A DNA stretch of 64,000 bases, from the NCBI GenBank assembly GCA_950106755.1, contig OX467091.1, forward strand, positions 8,821,538-8,885,537. The letters are read 5' to 3'. This stretch comes from Climacium dendroides. Lineage: Eukaryota; Streptophyta; Bryopsida; Hypnales; Climaciaceae. This document shows, one piece after another, positions 1 to 11,833 of the stretch. A program made the translations under genes and the position numbers. Numbering within the stretch: position 1 is the first letter of the stretch; each line of letters begins with the position of its first letter. The notes below the pieces were generated by a model, which was not told the DNA's origin, searched no databases, and saw nothing but the letters and a program-made list of their open reading frames with translations.

Positions 1-180
1 CCCAATACGAACAAGAGAATGATCGAACATCGAAGCGTGGAAGCACACATGCAAGTTTGTTTAATAACTTAACTTACATCGGAAGAATCGGCATTTTGGC
101 AGGGTGACTCTAGGCGTGAAGCGACCTCTGAAGAAGCTAAACTCCTTGAAACAATTTTTAGTCCGTTTTTGTAGGAAGAA

Positions 181-275
181 AAATGGAATTCGCCTCAAAT
201 GCAAGTTGTTTCATATTTTTTGGACCTTTGTGGAATTAGTTATGAATTTTTGAAGTTGCAACTTAGTGGTTACTG
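181..275 (-). repeat. dispersed repeat family R1 (reverse)
   Basis: CAAGTTGTTTCATATTTTTT..GGAATTAGTTATGAATTTTT. Other copies: 14,433-14,517, 16,283-16,400, 19,202-19,300 (plus) and 26,195-26,280 (minus). Confidence 0.75.
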
Positions 276-312
276 GCTTGTAGTGTTGTTTCAATCAAAA
301 TAAATTTTAAAA

Positions 313-495
313 TAATTTAAGATCCAAAAATAACTCAAAAATACATAACTTTCCTACCATAGGTCCAAATGCCACGAAATGGCAAAGCCCATACACCTTT
401 CCTCACAAAGGGCTTTTCGATGGTACAAAGCATACAACCAGAGGATGCATAGTCCAGGAGATATCAATGTAGCAGACAAAACAAACAAATAACCT
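313..495 (+). repeat. dispersed repeat family R2
   Basis: TAGGTCCAAATGCCACGAAA..CAAAGCCC..AAGGGCTTTTCGATGGTAC..GACAAAACAAAC. Other copies: 6,548-6,655 (partial), 9,432-9,600, 16,515-16,632 (partial) and 16,763-16,910 (reverse). No terminal repeats were found, so the class is unknown (a SINE or element fragment is possible). Confidence 0.7.
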
Positions 496-2039
496 AACCT
501 CATGGATGGATTGAATGCAACTACCTCCTGGAATGTACATTATTGGTATATTGAACAAAGCCAAAGGTACCTTTGTACTAGTGGTCACTTATAAAATAGG
601 GTTGCTTTTAGAGTATATTGTTACCTTTTAGAATATATTGTTTCCTATACTCTTGTAAAGGAGGCATGAGATATGGGGCCTTTTGCGACACATCACCAAA
701 AGAAATATGTTGGTCTTTAAGCAAAGTTTGACATTGCATGTTGCCTCACAATAGTGTGTTAGAGACTGACTTAATTTATGGTAAAAAGGGGCATAAAAGA
801 TCAAATTTTGCACCAAGGTTTCATAGAGAATTGGTTCAAGGTGGATGCATGAGGTGATGCAACAAATAGTCTCACAAGTACCAAGCTATGTTGTACTCTC
901 CAAACCATGTTAAAAGTGTTGATCTTGGAAGTATATGTGGCAAGCCCATGAGCTTTCATAATTGGATAATGGTGGCATAGGGCTTGTAGTGCAATTCATT
1001 CCACCTATTCAATGACTTTGCCATTCACGATTCCAATGACAATGTTTTTAGATAATCACCACGCTTGCCTATATAGTAGACCAAAGATGGAACTAATCTT
1101 TCCAGAGATCCCACCAAAAGGCTTGAAATGGAATGAAGAAAGATGAACTCCTCACATTAAATGTTGTGAACAATGCACTTTTGGCAGCCACTAAATTTTG
1201 AATTATTTGAAATCTTGGTAAAAATATTAGAGCCAATATTTTGAAAGTAATGAATAGATAATGCTATAGTATCATGAATGCAATGGATTATTTTGTTATT
1301 ATACAATTATTTCTTACTTTATAGAGCAAGACCATTGAAAAAGAGGGAGCGTATGCCATAGAGGTGTCTCTTCTAGATCAACTTGGATGGATAGCTTTGA
1401 ATATAGGGCAAATTGGGCAAGGTCTTTACACTTGATTTTGAAGGGGGGGGGGGCAATAAGTTACAAGGTCAACAAAGGAGGATCAACAATAGGGGGTAGT
1501 TGCAAGAAAGATCAAACGATTTAAAGACCGTTTTGCCAAAATTACAGTTTTTGCGCTCAGTATTATAAGTACTACGAATAGAACAATCTCAACCATTGAT
1601 ATTTTGACTACTTGCAAGTATTGAAAAAATACTTTTTGAAAAGAATAATAGTTTGTCACAAAAAATAGATACAACTAGGTATAAATTAATAATAATTTGA
1701 AAATCATGAATAAAAAAAGCTAAAAATTGACCATAGTGATCGCATTTCACCAAAAATCTAAGTCAAAACCATCTTCAATGTTCAAAAGTGCCCGCGCAAG
1801 GGATCCCTATTTGTACAAACAAGAGGCCAGTAAACTAAGTTCTACAATAAAAAGAAATGTTGGCTCAACCGTCTTGGTAAAAAGCCCAAACCCTTGAAAT
1901 CAACTTGAACATTCTTTTTCCATTTTCTATTATTTTTCCTCTTGGAAGTTGTAAATCCAATCACCACCATGACCCAAAAGTGTGGTTAAGAATTTGATCA
2001 GGCTCGAGAGAAAATTGGGCCGAGCTAGATCCATAAGCT
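496..2039. other. AT-rich intergenic, nothing recognised
   Basis: A run of 11 G at 1,443-1,453. Otherwise no repeat or gene signature seen. Confidence 0.4.
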
Positions 2040-2400
2040 GAAGAGCCTGGAGTGTTTTTTCGGTGTCGCCCACGCCGTGGTGACGGTGGTGGGAGTCGTC
2101 GATGCACAGCGCCTCCACGAGCTCTCTCTCCCGCTGCCGTCGCGGGCTCTCCTTGTGGAGAGCAGGGTTGCCGGCCGATGCTCTGAACGCCCCTCCAACA
2201 GTTTCTCCCGGCCCCTGGACTTCTGTCGCTTCCGTCACCCGGAATGACGTTTGGAAGGCTCCGTCCAGCATGAACCCCGCCCGGCCAGGACGGAGCGGAA
2301 GCGAGGAGGGGACTTGGAAATGCATTGAAAATCCCGACCCTGCATCATCAGTGCGTATTTGTGGCAAGCTTCATTGAAGGCCCAGGGGACAAAGGCGTGT
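2040..2400. other. GC-rich pocket, no supported gene
   Basis: Locally GC-rich, with overlapping open frames on both strands (1,930-2,367 minus; 2,102-2,377 plus). Neither translation resembles a known family. It could be a gene relic or captured fragment. Confidence 0.3.
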
Positions 2401-2401
2401 T

Positions 2402-2440
2402 CACGTGGGGACTGATTTCCTCTGCCACTCGGTATAAAAT
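2402..2440 (+). promoter_or_regulatory. G-box and TATA-like pair
   Basis: CACGTG at 2,402-2,407 and TATAAAAT at 2,433-2,440, next to a GC-rich segment (2,100-2,420). The spacing is promoter-like, but no convincing gene follows. Confidence 0.25.
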
Positions 2441-3089
2441 ATGAACAGGCAAGTTTTGATGGGATCTAAATCAAGGCATCCTTGCTTTCTCTGTTCAGTC
2501 TGTTGCCATGCCGGAAGGGTCTAAGTCTAAGTCTACTAGCTTAGTAGCTTAATAACACTGTTTCGTGCTGTCGACGGTACCCCTCTGATTGCTCCCAGCT
2601 AAACATAGGCGCCCGAATGAGAACAGAGATATGTTTAGCATAGCAAGCAGCTGGTGCAACTTGCAGGAGGAGATTCCCCCCGGGGGACGCAATTATCTAA
2701 AGTAATTTCGATCCATCATGCGAATTAGGGGAAGATTCCAGCTTCCAGCTTTTGGCCCATGGCGAAATTATGCATCCGATCGATCAAGGCGGGTGGGTGG
2801 GAAAAACAATCGCAACACGGGGCTGGCTTCTGTCCGTTCGAAGGAAGGGAAACGAAGCTACAGTAGTGAGGGTACAGTCATTACAGTGCAGTCATCAGGA
2901 AGAGCCCGTTTCCACTGGGTGCCTGGAACTCCACCCTTGGCTCTGCAAAAGTTGAAACCATTCCTGGACCTTTACCATAGCTTGCTTTCAAAAATGTACG
3001 TCGCTTCAAGATTTCAGATTTTTTTTCTCCTCCATGTCCATGGTCGGTTTGGATGGGCCTTCAGTTCTAGGATCCAATGGAAACGAGTT

Positions 3090-3247
3090 CTAAGGGTGGA
3101 CTTTCATGTGGAGTTAGAGGAGCTTGCCGACTGTTTGTCAAATGGGTGTTCCATAAAAATAGGACACCCATTTGACCAATAATTGGCAGGCTCTACTAGT
3201 CCCTGACTCCACTAGCCCTTTGACTCCGCATGGAAATCCACCCTAAG
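3090..3247. mobile_element. foldback MITE, 158 bp
   Basis: Left CTAAGGGTGGACTTTCATGT is mirrored by right GGAAATCCACCCTAAG. The arms continue inward to a stem of about 15 bp, GTCAAATGGGTGTTCC at 3,137-3,152 against GGACACCCATTTGAC at 3,162-3,176. Confidence 0.75.
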
Positions 3248-6200
3248 TAGGAAACTAGGAATGTATACCTATTGTGGACTTACATTCCAATTGGCTCTTG
3301 ATCTACAATTGTCCAGTATTTTAGCTACTGAAATGTGAGATGTAAGGTCACTAGGGTGGATGTAGATAGGAATACATATCTTACATGAATTAGGGTTCAT
3401 AATGGGTATAGGGTATTTATGTTAAAAGAACAAAGAGAATCAAATCAAATGTTTGGCCCCTAATTAAAAGACTAAAACTTATTGTTTACCATGGATGGAG
3501 ATTTTGAGTTTATATCTAAAATCAAAAGACTCCAATTTGGTTAGATAAGGTTACGAGAAGCAAAATGAACCAACTATAAAATAAGGGGCAAGTATTTGTA
3601 GACCTAGATAAACTTCTAAGGTCAAGCATATAGGTCAACCATGTAAAAAGGGGTTTACTTAGAGAGAATTGACCCCTCATTCACTTTTTTTTATTCACCT
3701 CTAAAAAAAATGCTATTGAAAATTCATTATCCATCATTGACCTTGAAATTTAGAAAAGATGAAATTCATAATGGGAATTGAAGACTATGAGTTACTTAAG
3801 ATTGGTCAAGAAATGCAAAATGCAAACACCAAATAGGGAAATATTCTACATTATTTTATCTAAGAGAGAACCTAGCCTAAGTCATGAGGGGTGAAATCTT
3901 TTAAACTTGTAAAGAGGGTGAGGGAAAAAATCAATGAGGTGATAATAACAACAATAATAATTATAACAATAATAATTATAATTATAATTATTAATTTTTT
4001 CTGTGAGAGTTTTCTCCCATGTAAACAGGTCAATACTGTATTAGACAAATTTCTTCACATCAAACATATCCATATTTCGAATTTTAATCTCAGGAAGAAA
4101 AAAGATTGAAAAATTAAGGCGATTTTGAAGGCTTCAATTATTTTAAAATGAAGGTTGTCAAACTGTACGTCTATTCAATATACTATCCTCTCAAATGAAA
4201 TTCTAAAGTATCTTGCACACTTGTCACACTACCATTAATTGAAAGACACTTGTTCCACGTACCAACCTCATTGGAGGCAAATTTTTGGGATGCAGGTGGT
4301 GAGAATAGAAAGGTTTTGCGTGCACTTCCAACCAATGTTCTGGATTGCAACACGGGACCGTAGGAGAAAATTCTTTTGTGTTTAAATTTATAAAAAATCA
4401 ACATGCCTGAATCATAATTGATTGATATAAAAATAACGAAGGTAGTTCATCTTCTCCACAAGTGAGGATATTAACGTAAACGAGCGAAAGGCTAAGCCAC
4501 GGGTCAAAACGGCTCCTGACAACTGACGGAGTAACTTAGGCAGATTATCTATCAGTCCTCTAGTTCAAGTTGCACAGTAACCAGACTAATTATTCCTACC
4601 AAAAATCTGCAAAATATCTACAGTACCTCTCCTGAAATGAAAATAAAATAAAATACAGTACTGTAGTGCATTTCAAGCCAGGGTGCTTATTGGTTTGGTT
4701 TCTGAAAAAAAAAGGGAGAATTATCGTGTTAGGGACGGAGGGTTTTGAACTTCACCGGCAGTTAACTTAACTTATTCTTCATTTTCCCGCAATCAACCCC
4801 CGATTCGAACTTCTTTTTCGTGTACGTAATTGAGACTGATATGGCTTCGACGTACATACTGTAAGCTTATTATACTACGATTAGATTATTCATTGAAAAT
4901 TTGATTTGCCTCTTGTCGAGTAAGCTTAGTCAAGCACGGTGGTCTAGGAGCATCAGAACTTGGTGCCCCATTTCCGATCCACCTTCCTAATGTCCTGATT
5001 TAACCTGTAATTAGTCCATGTGCCGGGTACAGATGCACCCAAGTCACGCTATTTCTAAATTAGTGCAGGCCGAAAACTTACCGTATTTGTAAGTACTGAT
5101 TACTGAACTACCGATTCCTCACCATAGAATAAAATCGGTGTCGTAACAGCGGTAACAGTTTCAATATTCAATTACTCATTCCATGTAGACGGGTCCACTT
5201 ATTTCACCGTCGATTTTCCCCAATTCCTCCTGCAAATTTCATGCCGTGATCCTCCAGTTCTCCACTGGTACATCCCGGTGAAACCCGTCTAAACAATCCA
5301 AAACAGGTCAGAAACACAGGGCTGCATTAATCTGGCCCATCCGATTCATACCAAATTACTACCAAATTAATGCCAAATTAATACCACGGAACTCCTGCCA
5401 TGCACATACCCAAACTGCGACTACATACCACCATTGCACTACATTGGGGTCAGTTCAGATCATGCCAGCACTGGAAGTGAACGACATTCTGAAGTTCGGA
5501 ACACTTGAGCCGCCTCATATAGAAACGCACTACAGGTCCTTTCGATCGCTTCACCGGCCGGGCGGACTGATCAATCAATCATTTCCGAGTGCGACGAGAG
5601 CCCGCGAAGTCCAGGGCCGGATTTGAGCAGCAAGGCTTAAATTTAAGCTAAGTATGTTCTTCTGATTAGTGCTCGGAGCATAAAGCATAAATCAGCTCAC
5701 TGGTGCGTGCAAATGATGGAAACGAATCCTGCGCAAGCTAGGTGCGGACCTCCGGACGGACGACGCTTGCCACTTGAAGAATGGATCGCAACCGAAGTCT
5801 GCCAGTGCCAAATTTGCCAAGCGTGCATCCGTGGCGACTGGCGACTGATGGACGGATGAGGGTCGGATTCTGGACCGTCAGTCCAAGCCGATCGAGCCAC
5901 GCAGGGTCGGCCTTGGGGATCTGCAGTTCTGCACGGGAACCAGGAAGAGCCGCTTGGTTCGGTTCGGTTCGGCCCGGCGCGCTCTTGCAAAGCCGGCATG
6001 TGCTCGCGCGCTTGCAACGAAATGAATGAATCCCGGGCGTCCCGGCCTCCCTCCCTCCGTTGGTTGCATTGCACGGTTGCTCCGTTGCTCGGTTGCACGG
6101 TTGCAGCCGCGGCAGCAGCTGCAGCGACCGACATGTGCCTCGGTCTAAGCTTAGATGCGTGGCATCTCGTGTGGAGGAATCCTGCCCCTCCGTGACTCCG

Positions 6201-6547
6201 TCTAAATTAATCGGCTTTCCGTGTTTAGGGAGGCATCCGGCTCAGCATTTCGGGCTGCCTGCGGGCGTGATGATGATCACTTCTCGTAGTACAGCAGAAC
6301 CTTTCTGAAGTACTCCGTAGTAATACTCTCTGAAGTAAAAAACTCTCTACTCTCTCTAAGGTAATAATCATTGCCTAGTTATGCCTTAAGCTGCATACAA
6401 AAGTCATCGATGCCATCACCCTCTCTAATGTAATATAAACCTCTCTAATGTGATGCTAGTGTGCCTCGTGCCATTACCACAATATAGTAAAACTAAAATT
6501 AAAGTAATTTTATAGTTCTATTATTTTATAATTCAAAAAAACTTTGA
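3248..6547. other. intergenic with GC-rich pocket at 5.5-6.3 kb
   Basis: An AAT/ATT-rich simple tract at 3,935-3,995 and an ACCAAATTA short tandem near 5,352-5,385. The pocket at 5,500-6,280 carries CGGTTGC and GGTTC iterations with no recognisable protein. Confidence 0.35.
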
Positions 6548-7578
6548 AATTCAATTTAGTTGTGAGTCGGAACAATCCCTCATGAAGATATCAAGTATTC
6601 GATCAAGGGATGCATGTTCTAGGAGATCTCACCATACCAAACAAAACAAAACAAACAACCTATTTTAATGGATGGACAGATGTCAACGCTGGTTCGAGTT
6701 ATATAGCTTTAGAAAGTTTGTATTGTATTGCAAAAAAGTGGCTGAAGAGGACTATCGTGTAAGCATTTAGAATTCTTGCCTCACTTACATTCAAAGTGAA
6801 AATCTGAAGCATGTTTATCAAAAAATTAACAAATTAACAAAATTAAAATTTGGAACTCGACCTACCTTAGCACATGACATAAGAGCACATTGCCATTAGC
6901 TAATTGGAGCTCTAATTTTGGAACTAGTACCATGTTTCCATTGCAAGTGGGTATAATATGAAGATTCTAACTAGCCTTCTAGCCTCTACCTTATATTTTA
7001 TGCAAGAAAAAGCTTGGAGGGGCTAAAGGGTTGACTGAAACTCACTTTTTTTAACTGGAAAACAAAATGTGAAAGCTCCAATCCTATACTTTTGACTATT
7101 AACTAATGTAGAAATCCAAGGGGGGGTTTTGTTTTTTTGTTTTTCGTATTTTAAAAAAAAAACTTTTAGTCCCAAGTCTCATGTGACATACCATGTAATC
7201 AAGTGGGCCAAACAAATATTTTTTTTAATTAATTTTTAATTTTATATAATTGCACATTTTTATGCAGTCAAATGGTCTTGTGCAGAGGCCTCATTTCTTC
7301 GTATATTTCATAGTAAAGTAAGGCAAATTTGTCTTATAGGGAGTTTGATTCTAGCTACAAGTACTCTAATGAAAATCCCTCATGCAAGTAAAAAGTCCGA
7401 TGGACTTTCCGGCCCCCCTCCAATTGTTATAGGATCCATGAAGGCACCAGAAACTAACCCTAGTTGATTGTTTACTCATCTCTACTTGCATATAAATCAA
7501 CACCATCCTACAAACGTCATAATAGGAGGTTGGTCGTCAAAAACGGATGATTGATTGTAGGAAGTGTCACACTAATTT

Positions 7579-7968
7579 ACCAAAGCCACACTATTTGAGA
7601 TTACAACATCTAAGGTAAATGTACCCATTGTCAATCATGTCCCATACCCAACCTATAAGGGACATTGTTTCCAACTAAGGCTAGATCAAATTTCCAACTG
7701 AATCTTGGAATGAGTTTTTCTCTCTTTTTCAAGGTTGAGACTAATAAGATATCTTTTATCAAAGCCACACTATTTAAGATTACAACTAAGATAAATGTAC
7801 CTATTGTCAACCATGACCTACACTCAACCTATAGGGGGCACTATTTTTAACCAAGGCTAGATCAAATTTCCAACCAAACCTTAGAATGTATTTTTCCTTT
7901 TTTTTTTCAAGGTTAGGACTAATAAAATCTTTTTTTACCAAAGCCATACTATTTGAGATTCCAACACC
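7579..7968 (+). repeat. tandem repeat, unit about 179 bp, 2.2 copies
   Basis: ACCAAAGCCACACTATTTGA recurs at 7,579, 7,758 and 7,937 (with changes). The units also share CAAGGCTAGATCAAATTTCC. Confidence 0.8.
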
Positions 7969-8166
7969 TAAAGCTGTAAAGTTGGGATAACTTAACCCGT
8001 TTTGGTGTGTAAGTTATCCAATTACCTTTTCTGCCTTTCACTTGTTGCCCAATAAATTAACCCTAAAAGGGGCTTGAAAGCCCTTTGTGGTCGTGTAGTA
8101 TATAATGAATATGGTGGTATTTAACCATAAAAACATGGACCAAATATTGTTCAACTCAAAGTAATT

Positions 8167-8393
8167 TAATGATTATTCCATTAAAATGGCTCAAAGGAGG
8201 ACTGCAAAATGGAAGAAATTCATAGAAAGATGGCACGGGGGTGAAGAAACATGGGAGTTGCGTTGCAATTTGGACTTGTTAGGGACAAAATTGGCACATC
8301 ATGCCGAGAAGCGCTATCGTATGTGCTCTTGACTTGTGTAAATGGTACGCGGAATATCGCCATTTTAATGAAATTTTCCATTACAGTAAACCA
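8167..8393. mobile_element. MITE related to family M1
   Basis: Left end TAATGATTATTCCATTAAAA is mirrored by the right end CGCCATTTTAATGAAATTTT..CATTA. The terminus is shared with M1, the interior is different. 227 bp. Confidence 0.6.
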
Positions 8394-9321
8394 CCACAAT
8401 TGAAGAGTTACAAAGCTAAATACAAGTCATATAGAGGTACCCCAAGGGCCTTCCTTTCAAGGGTTAATAAGTTAATAGTAATAATACTCCTCCCTCCTCC
8501 CTCCTCCCTCCTCTTTAGGCCAAGGAAGATTGCCCCGTATTTTACCCCTACAGAAAACACTGAAATTTCTTATTTGCTGCCCATCACAAAATTTGAAAAT
8601 TTTGAATTCATATTTGCAACCAGAGGCCCTGAAGTGGTAGGCATATGTGAAGAAATACAAAATTGATGCGGCACAAAATAGGTGGCAATTTTCACATTTA
8701 CCCTTGCATGGGGCAATAAGGGGGTCAATCCTCCCTCTCCTTTCGGCCGTCCGGTTGACCCTAACCTTCAGGAACCTCCCGTCCCGGGCCTTTCCGTTTC
8801 CAGGGTCAACTGGAGTAGGCTGGAGTAGGGCTAGGCTGGTCGAGTGAGGGGGACAAAACCCAACACGTTCCCAGCGCTCCCAGTGGGGAACGGAGTCCGT
8901 CCGCTTTCCTCCCTTTCCGTGCCTTTGGGGGTAGGTACCACCACACGATCAGTCGCCCGCTAAATTTGGCTGCAAACAAACCCGGCTCCATAACTGAAAC
9001 CACTGTACCGGGCTGTACAGTACAGGGCGGGCAGGCGGAGCGCTCTATTATCAAGGGGGGTATTTACAGGGCGCTCTATTATCCGTCCAGGGTATTTGTA
9101 GTTTAGGACACTGAGAAGTGCCAACCCCACCTTTCAATGTTTGTCACTTCATTTGTTTCTCACTGCAGGAGTCACCATATTACCTACAGTGAAGTGAAGG
9201 GAGGCTGTCAGCAGCTGAAGAGGGCTTTTAAAATTTTAAAAAAATAAAATTTAATTCTACCTATCTATCTTTGTTTTGTAACATTTTTTTTTCTCTTCCT
9301 CTTCCATTTCTGGTTTGTGTT
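8394..9321. other. GC-rich pocket, no supported gene
   Basis: 8,700-9,060 is CpG-richer than its surroundings. The open frames here are short and uncharacterised. Confidence 0.3.
8485..8515 (+). repeat. CTCCTCC microsatellite
   Basis: About four CTCCTCC units. Confidence 0.8.
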
Positions 9322-9431
9322 TTTTGAAACAAAGGAAAGGAAAGGGAGAGTTTCATTGCAACTGGTGTGCCTTGTGACGTTTGCCGCAGTCAAAACCAAA
9401 AAGTAAAAAGTAGCTTTCTACTGTTTTCAAG

Positions 9432-9600
9432 TTCATAAAAAAACTTCAAACTAGAATAGGTTTCTCATCGTAGGTTCAAACACCACGGAACAAAGCCTGT
9501 GCACCTCTCCTTGCCGAGGGCTTTCCGACGGTACCAAGAATGCGAGCGGGGGACGTATGGTCTAGGAGATCTCAACGTAACAAACAAAACAAAATACAAC
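9432..9600 (+). repeat. dispersed repeat family R2, copy 3
   Basis: GTAGGTTCAAACACCACGGA..CAAAGCC..GGGCTTTCCGACGGTACCAA..GGTCTAGGAGATCTCAACGT..CAAACAAAACAAA. The fullest copy. Confidence 0.7.
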
Positions 9601-9721
9601 AAAATAAATAGCCAAGTTTAAGGTATGGAATCATCCATTCCTAGTTTCAACACAAATGAAGAATAGACATGACATTAACATTGTTAACTAGCCTACGAGC
9701 ATCGCCACCCATTTGTTGGGA

Positions 9722-9757
9722 AGCTCCCGGGCTTGGGCTTGGGCTTGGGCTTGGGTA
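9722..9757 (+). repeat. GGGCTT hexamer tandem, about 5 units
   Basis: GGGCTTGGGCTTGGGCTTGG. Confidence 0.8.
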
Positions 9758-10349
9758 TGGCTGGTGAAGAAAAAGTGATCCACTGTGGACCCGGGGAGGG
9801 ACAAAAAGAGTCTGGCCATGGCACAAAAATGCTCTAAAACTGTCATTTCTTGTACAAGTACCAAATTAAAAAAAATTTAAATTTAAAAAAAAAATTAATT
9901 TTAAAAATTGGACACATGAAGCTGTAAGTTCTTGTAGTATGTTGGTTTGAGGAGATGTGGAAAAAATTCCAGAAATTTCCACAGTGTAGATTGCAAGATA
10001 TTAGCATTTGAAGTGACAAAAATCCTTTTTTTCATCCTTGCAAAAAAACAGGCAGTTGCACTTCACAAGGTCACATTTATATGATAAAATACCCAAAATG
10101 GTTGTAATTCTTTGGATTCATTCTTGAAGACAAACTGGTTAATATATGCTTGAAAATTAAGGAATCATTTGGAATTGTACAACTTACAAGAAAAATAGTA
10201 AGTTGAAAGATGTAGAAGATGATTCAAAATACAAATTTGTTAAGAATTAGTTATGGAATTGGAAGATGCCAATCCTAATGGTTGTAATGTTGTAATAAAC
10301 AATCTACACCTAGTGTTTTTATATTTTTCTAAAAATATTGAAAATTGAG

Positions 10350-11431
10350 TTAACCCCTAAAGTCCCATTGTCCCCTCGGGGGACAATTTGGAGTTCAGGT
10401 AGGTTCCTCTAAGTTCAATTTATACTAGGATTTTTTGCAACTTTTTTAGGACATGTAGTTTTCTGAGAGGTTTGAGGATATATAATTTTTATTTGAATCC
10501 GATGCCAGATGAAGAAGTTATAGGCTTTTTTCAGTGAAACCAAACTCGAGGGGCAGATTGGTCAAACACTTTTTCCTTGACATTGGAAGAAGGCAAGGTT
10601 TTTAGAATAAACCCGACTATAAAAGTGGGCAACGGGTGAAGTTGAGCAAGGTCAAGTGACCCTCGATTGTCAAACATTACAGGTGCCAGTTGAATCAAAT
10701 AGATGGAGGACCTTTTGTGAAGGTAGGGAACTTTGGCGTTCCCAATGTTGGAAATTCCATTAGGAATCCATATGGGAACATACTGGGTTTTACAATGAAC
10801 AAAATGGACCCATTTTTTGAATTGCCCAATGGCATTTTCCATTTAGCTAATTCCATAGGCCTTTGAAATTGCATAGACTTTATGGAATGTTGTTTTTTCC
10901 AATTTTTTTTGGGAACTTCTGAATCATGATTTCATCTTTCAATCTGTCTTTAGGATTTGTGAAATTTCAAAAAATGTGGTAGAAAATCTCATAGCAAAAA
11001 AAAGGTTTGTATTGTCATTTTTCACAACATAGTCGCATTGTAGGATTTTTTGGGGAGTGTTGTAAGTCTCCAAATCACTTGAAAATTGGTGGACGTGTTC
11101 CTAACATGATGTAAAATATGGTAGATCTTTAAATTTAAAGTTCTCAGTGCAAAAGAATTCAACCAATGGCAATCAAAGTCATCTAAAATTTCAGAGCAGC
11201 ACCCAAATAAACTTTTCCCCAAACTTTGAATGCAAGTATCTTCCAATCCTTGCGGTCAAACTTGATGAAGTTTTTACCACATGATTTTTGTTAAGTTAGG
11301 TACAACATCTTATGGTTAGATTTTTGAAAAAAAAATCCTTTTTTTTGGGGGGGGGGGGGGGTGAACACAACAAAAATGGCAGTTTTTAGTGGTTTTTGGG
11401 CCAGAAAATGGCCTTGGGACTTTGGGGTTAA
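10350..11431. mobile_element. TTAA-bounded element, copy E1
   Basis: Begins TTAACCCCTAAAGTCCCATT and ends TTGGGACTTTGGGGTTAA, so the termini are inverted and bounded by TTAA. No coding frame. It carries internal blocks shared in the same order with E2-E4 (for example TTTGAATGC.AGTATCTTCC and TATGGTTAGATTTT). A run of 15 G lies at 11,347-11,361. Confidence 0.7.
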
Positions 11432-11744
11432 ATGAGGACATCAAAGTTTATCTTGGAGTAGAGATTCCGTAACTACATGCAAACTACAATTCTTGATAAC
11501 TTTCATCTCCTTAATCAAAATGAAATGGTTAAAAGCTTTGCATGTAGATATAAATTTAGAGAACTAATTTCAAATTTTTATTTCTTAAAAAATTGATTTT
11601 TAAAGAAGTATTTTTTGTTGCCTAAGTTACATACTAATTGCCAAAAACTACAAATCACACAATAACTTTTTAACCATGTAGTCAGAAGTTATGAAAATTG
11701 TTGGGCCTTAAAGCTACTAGTTGAGCACATGTTGTATGAAAATT

Positions 11745-11833
11745 TCAAAGAAAAATAATAAAAACTCCATTTACAGTGAGTTGACCCAAATCACTATGTT
11801 GCCAAAAATGCAATTTGGTCTTTTATGGGTTAA
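11745..11833. mobile_element. fragment of a TTAA-family terminus
   Basis: CACTATGTTGCCAAAAATGC followed by GGTCTTTTATGGGTTAA is the reverse complement of the left end of E4. The matching second end is not clear. Confidence 0.45.

Noticed and set aside
2718..3182. 154-codon open frame downstream of a TATA-like box
   Set aside because: Its last third lies inside a foldback MITE (3,090-3,247), and the translation is unlike any family.
9722..9757. GGGCTT hexamers as a telomere variant
   Set aside because: Five units only, in intergenic DNA; a simple microsatellite is enough.
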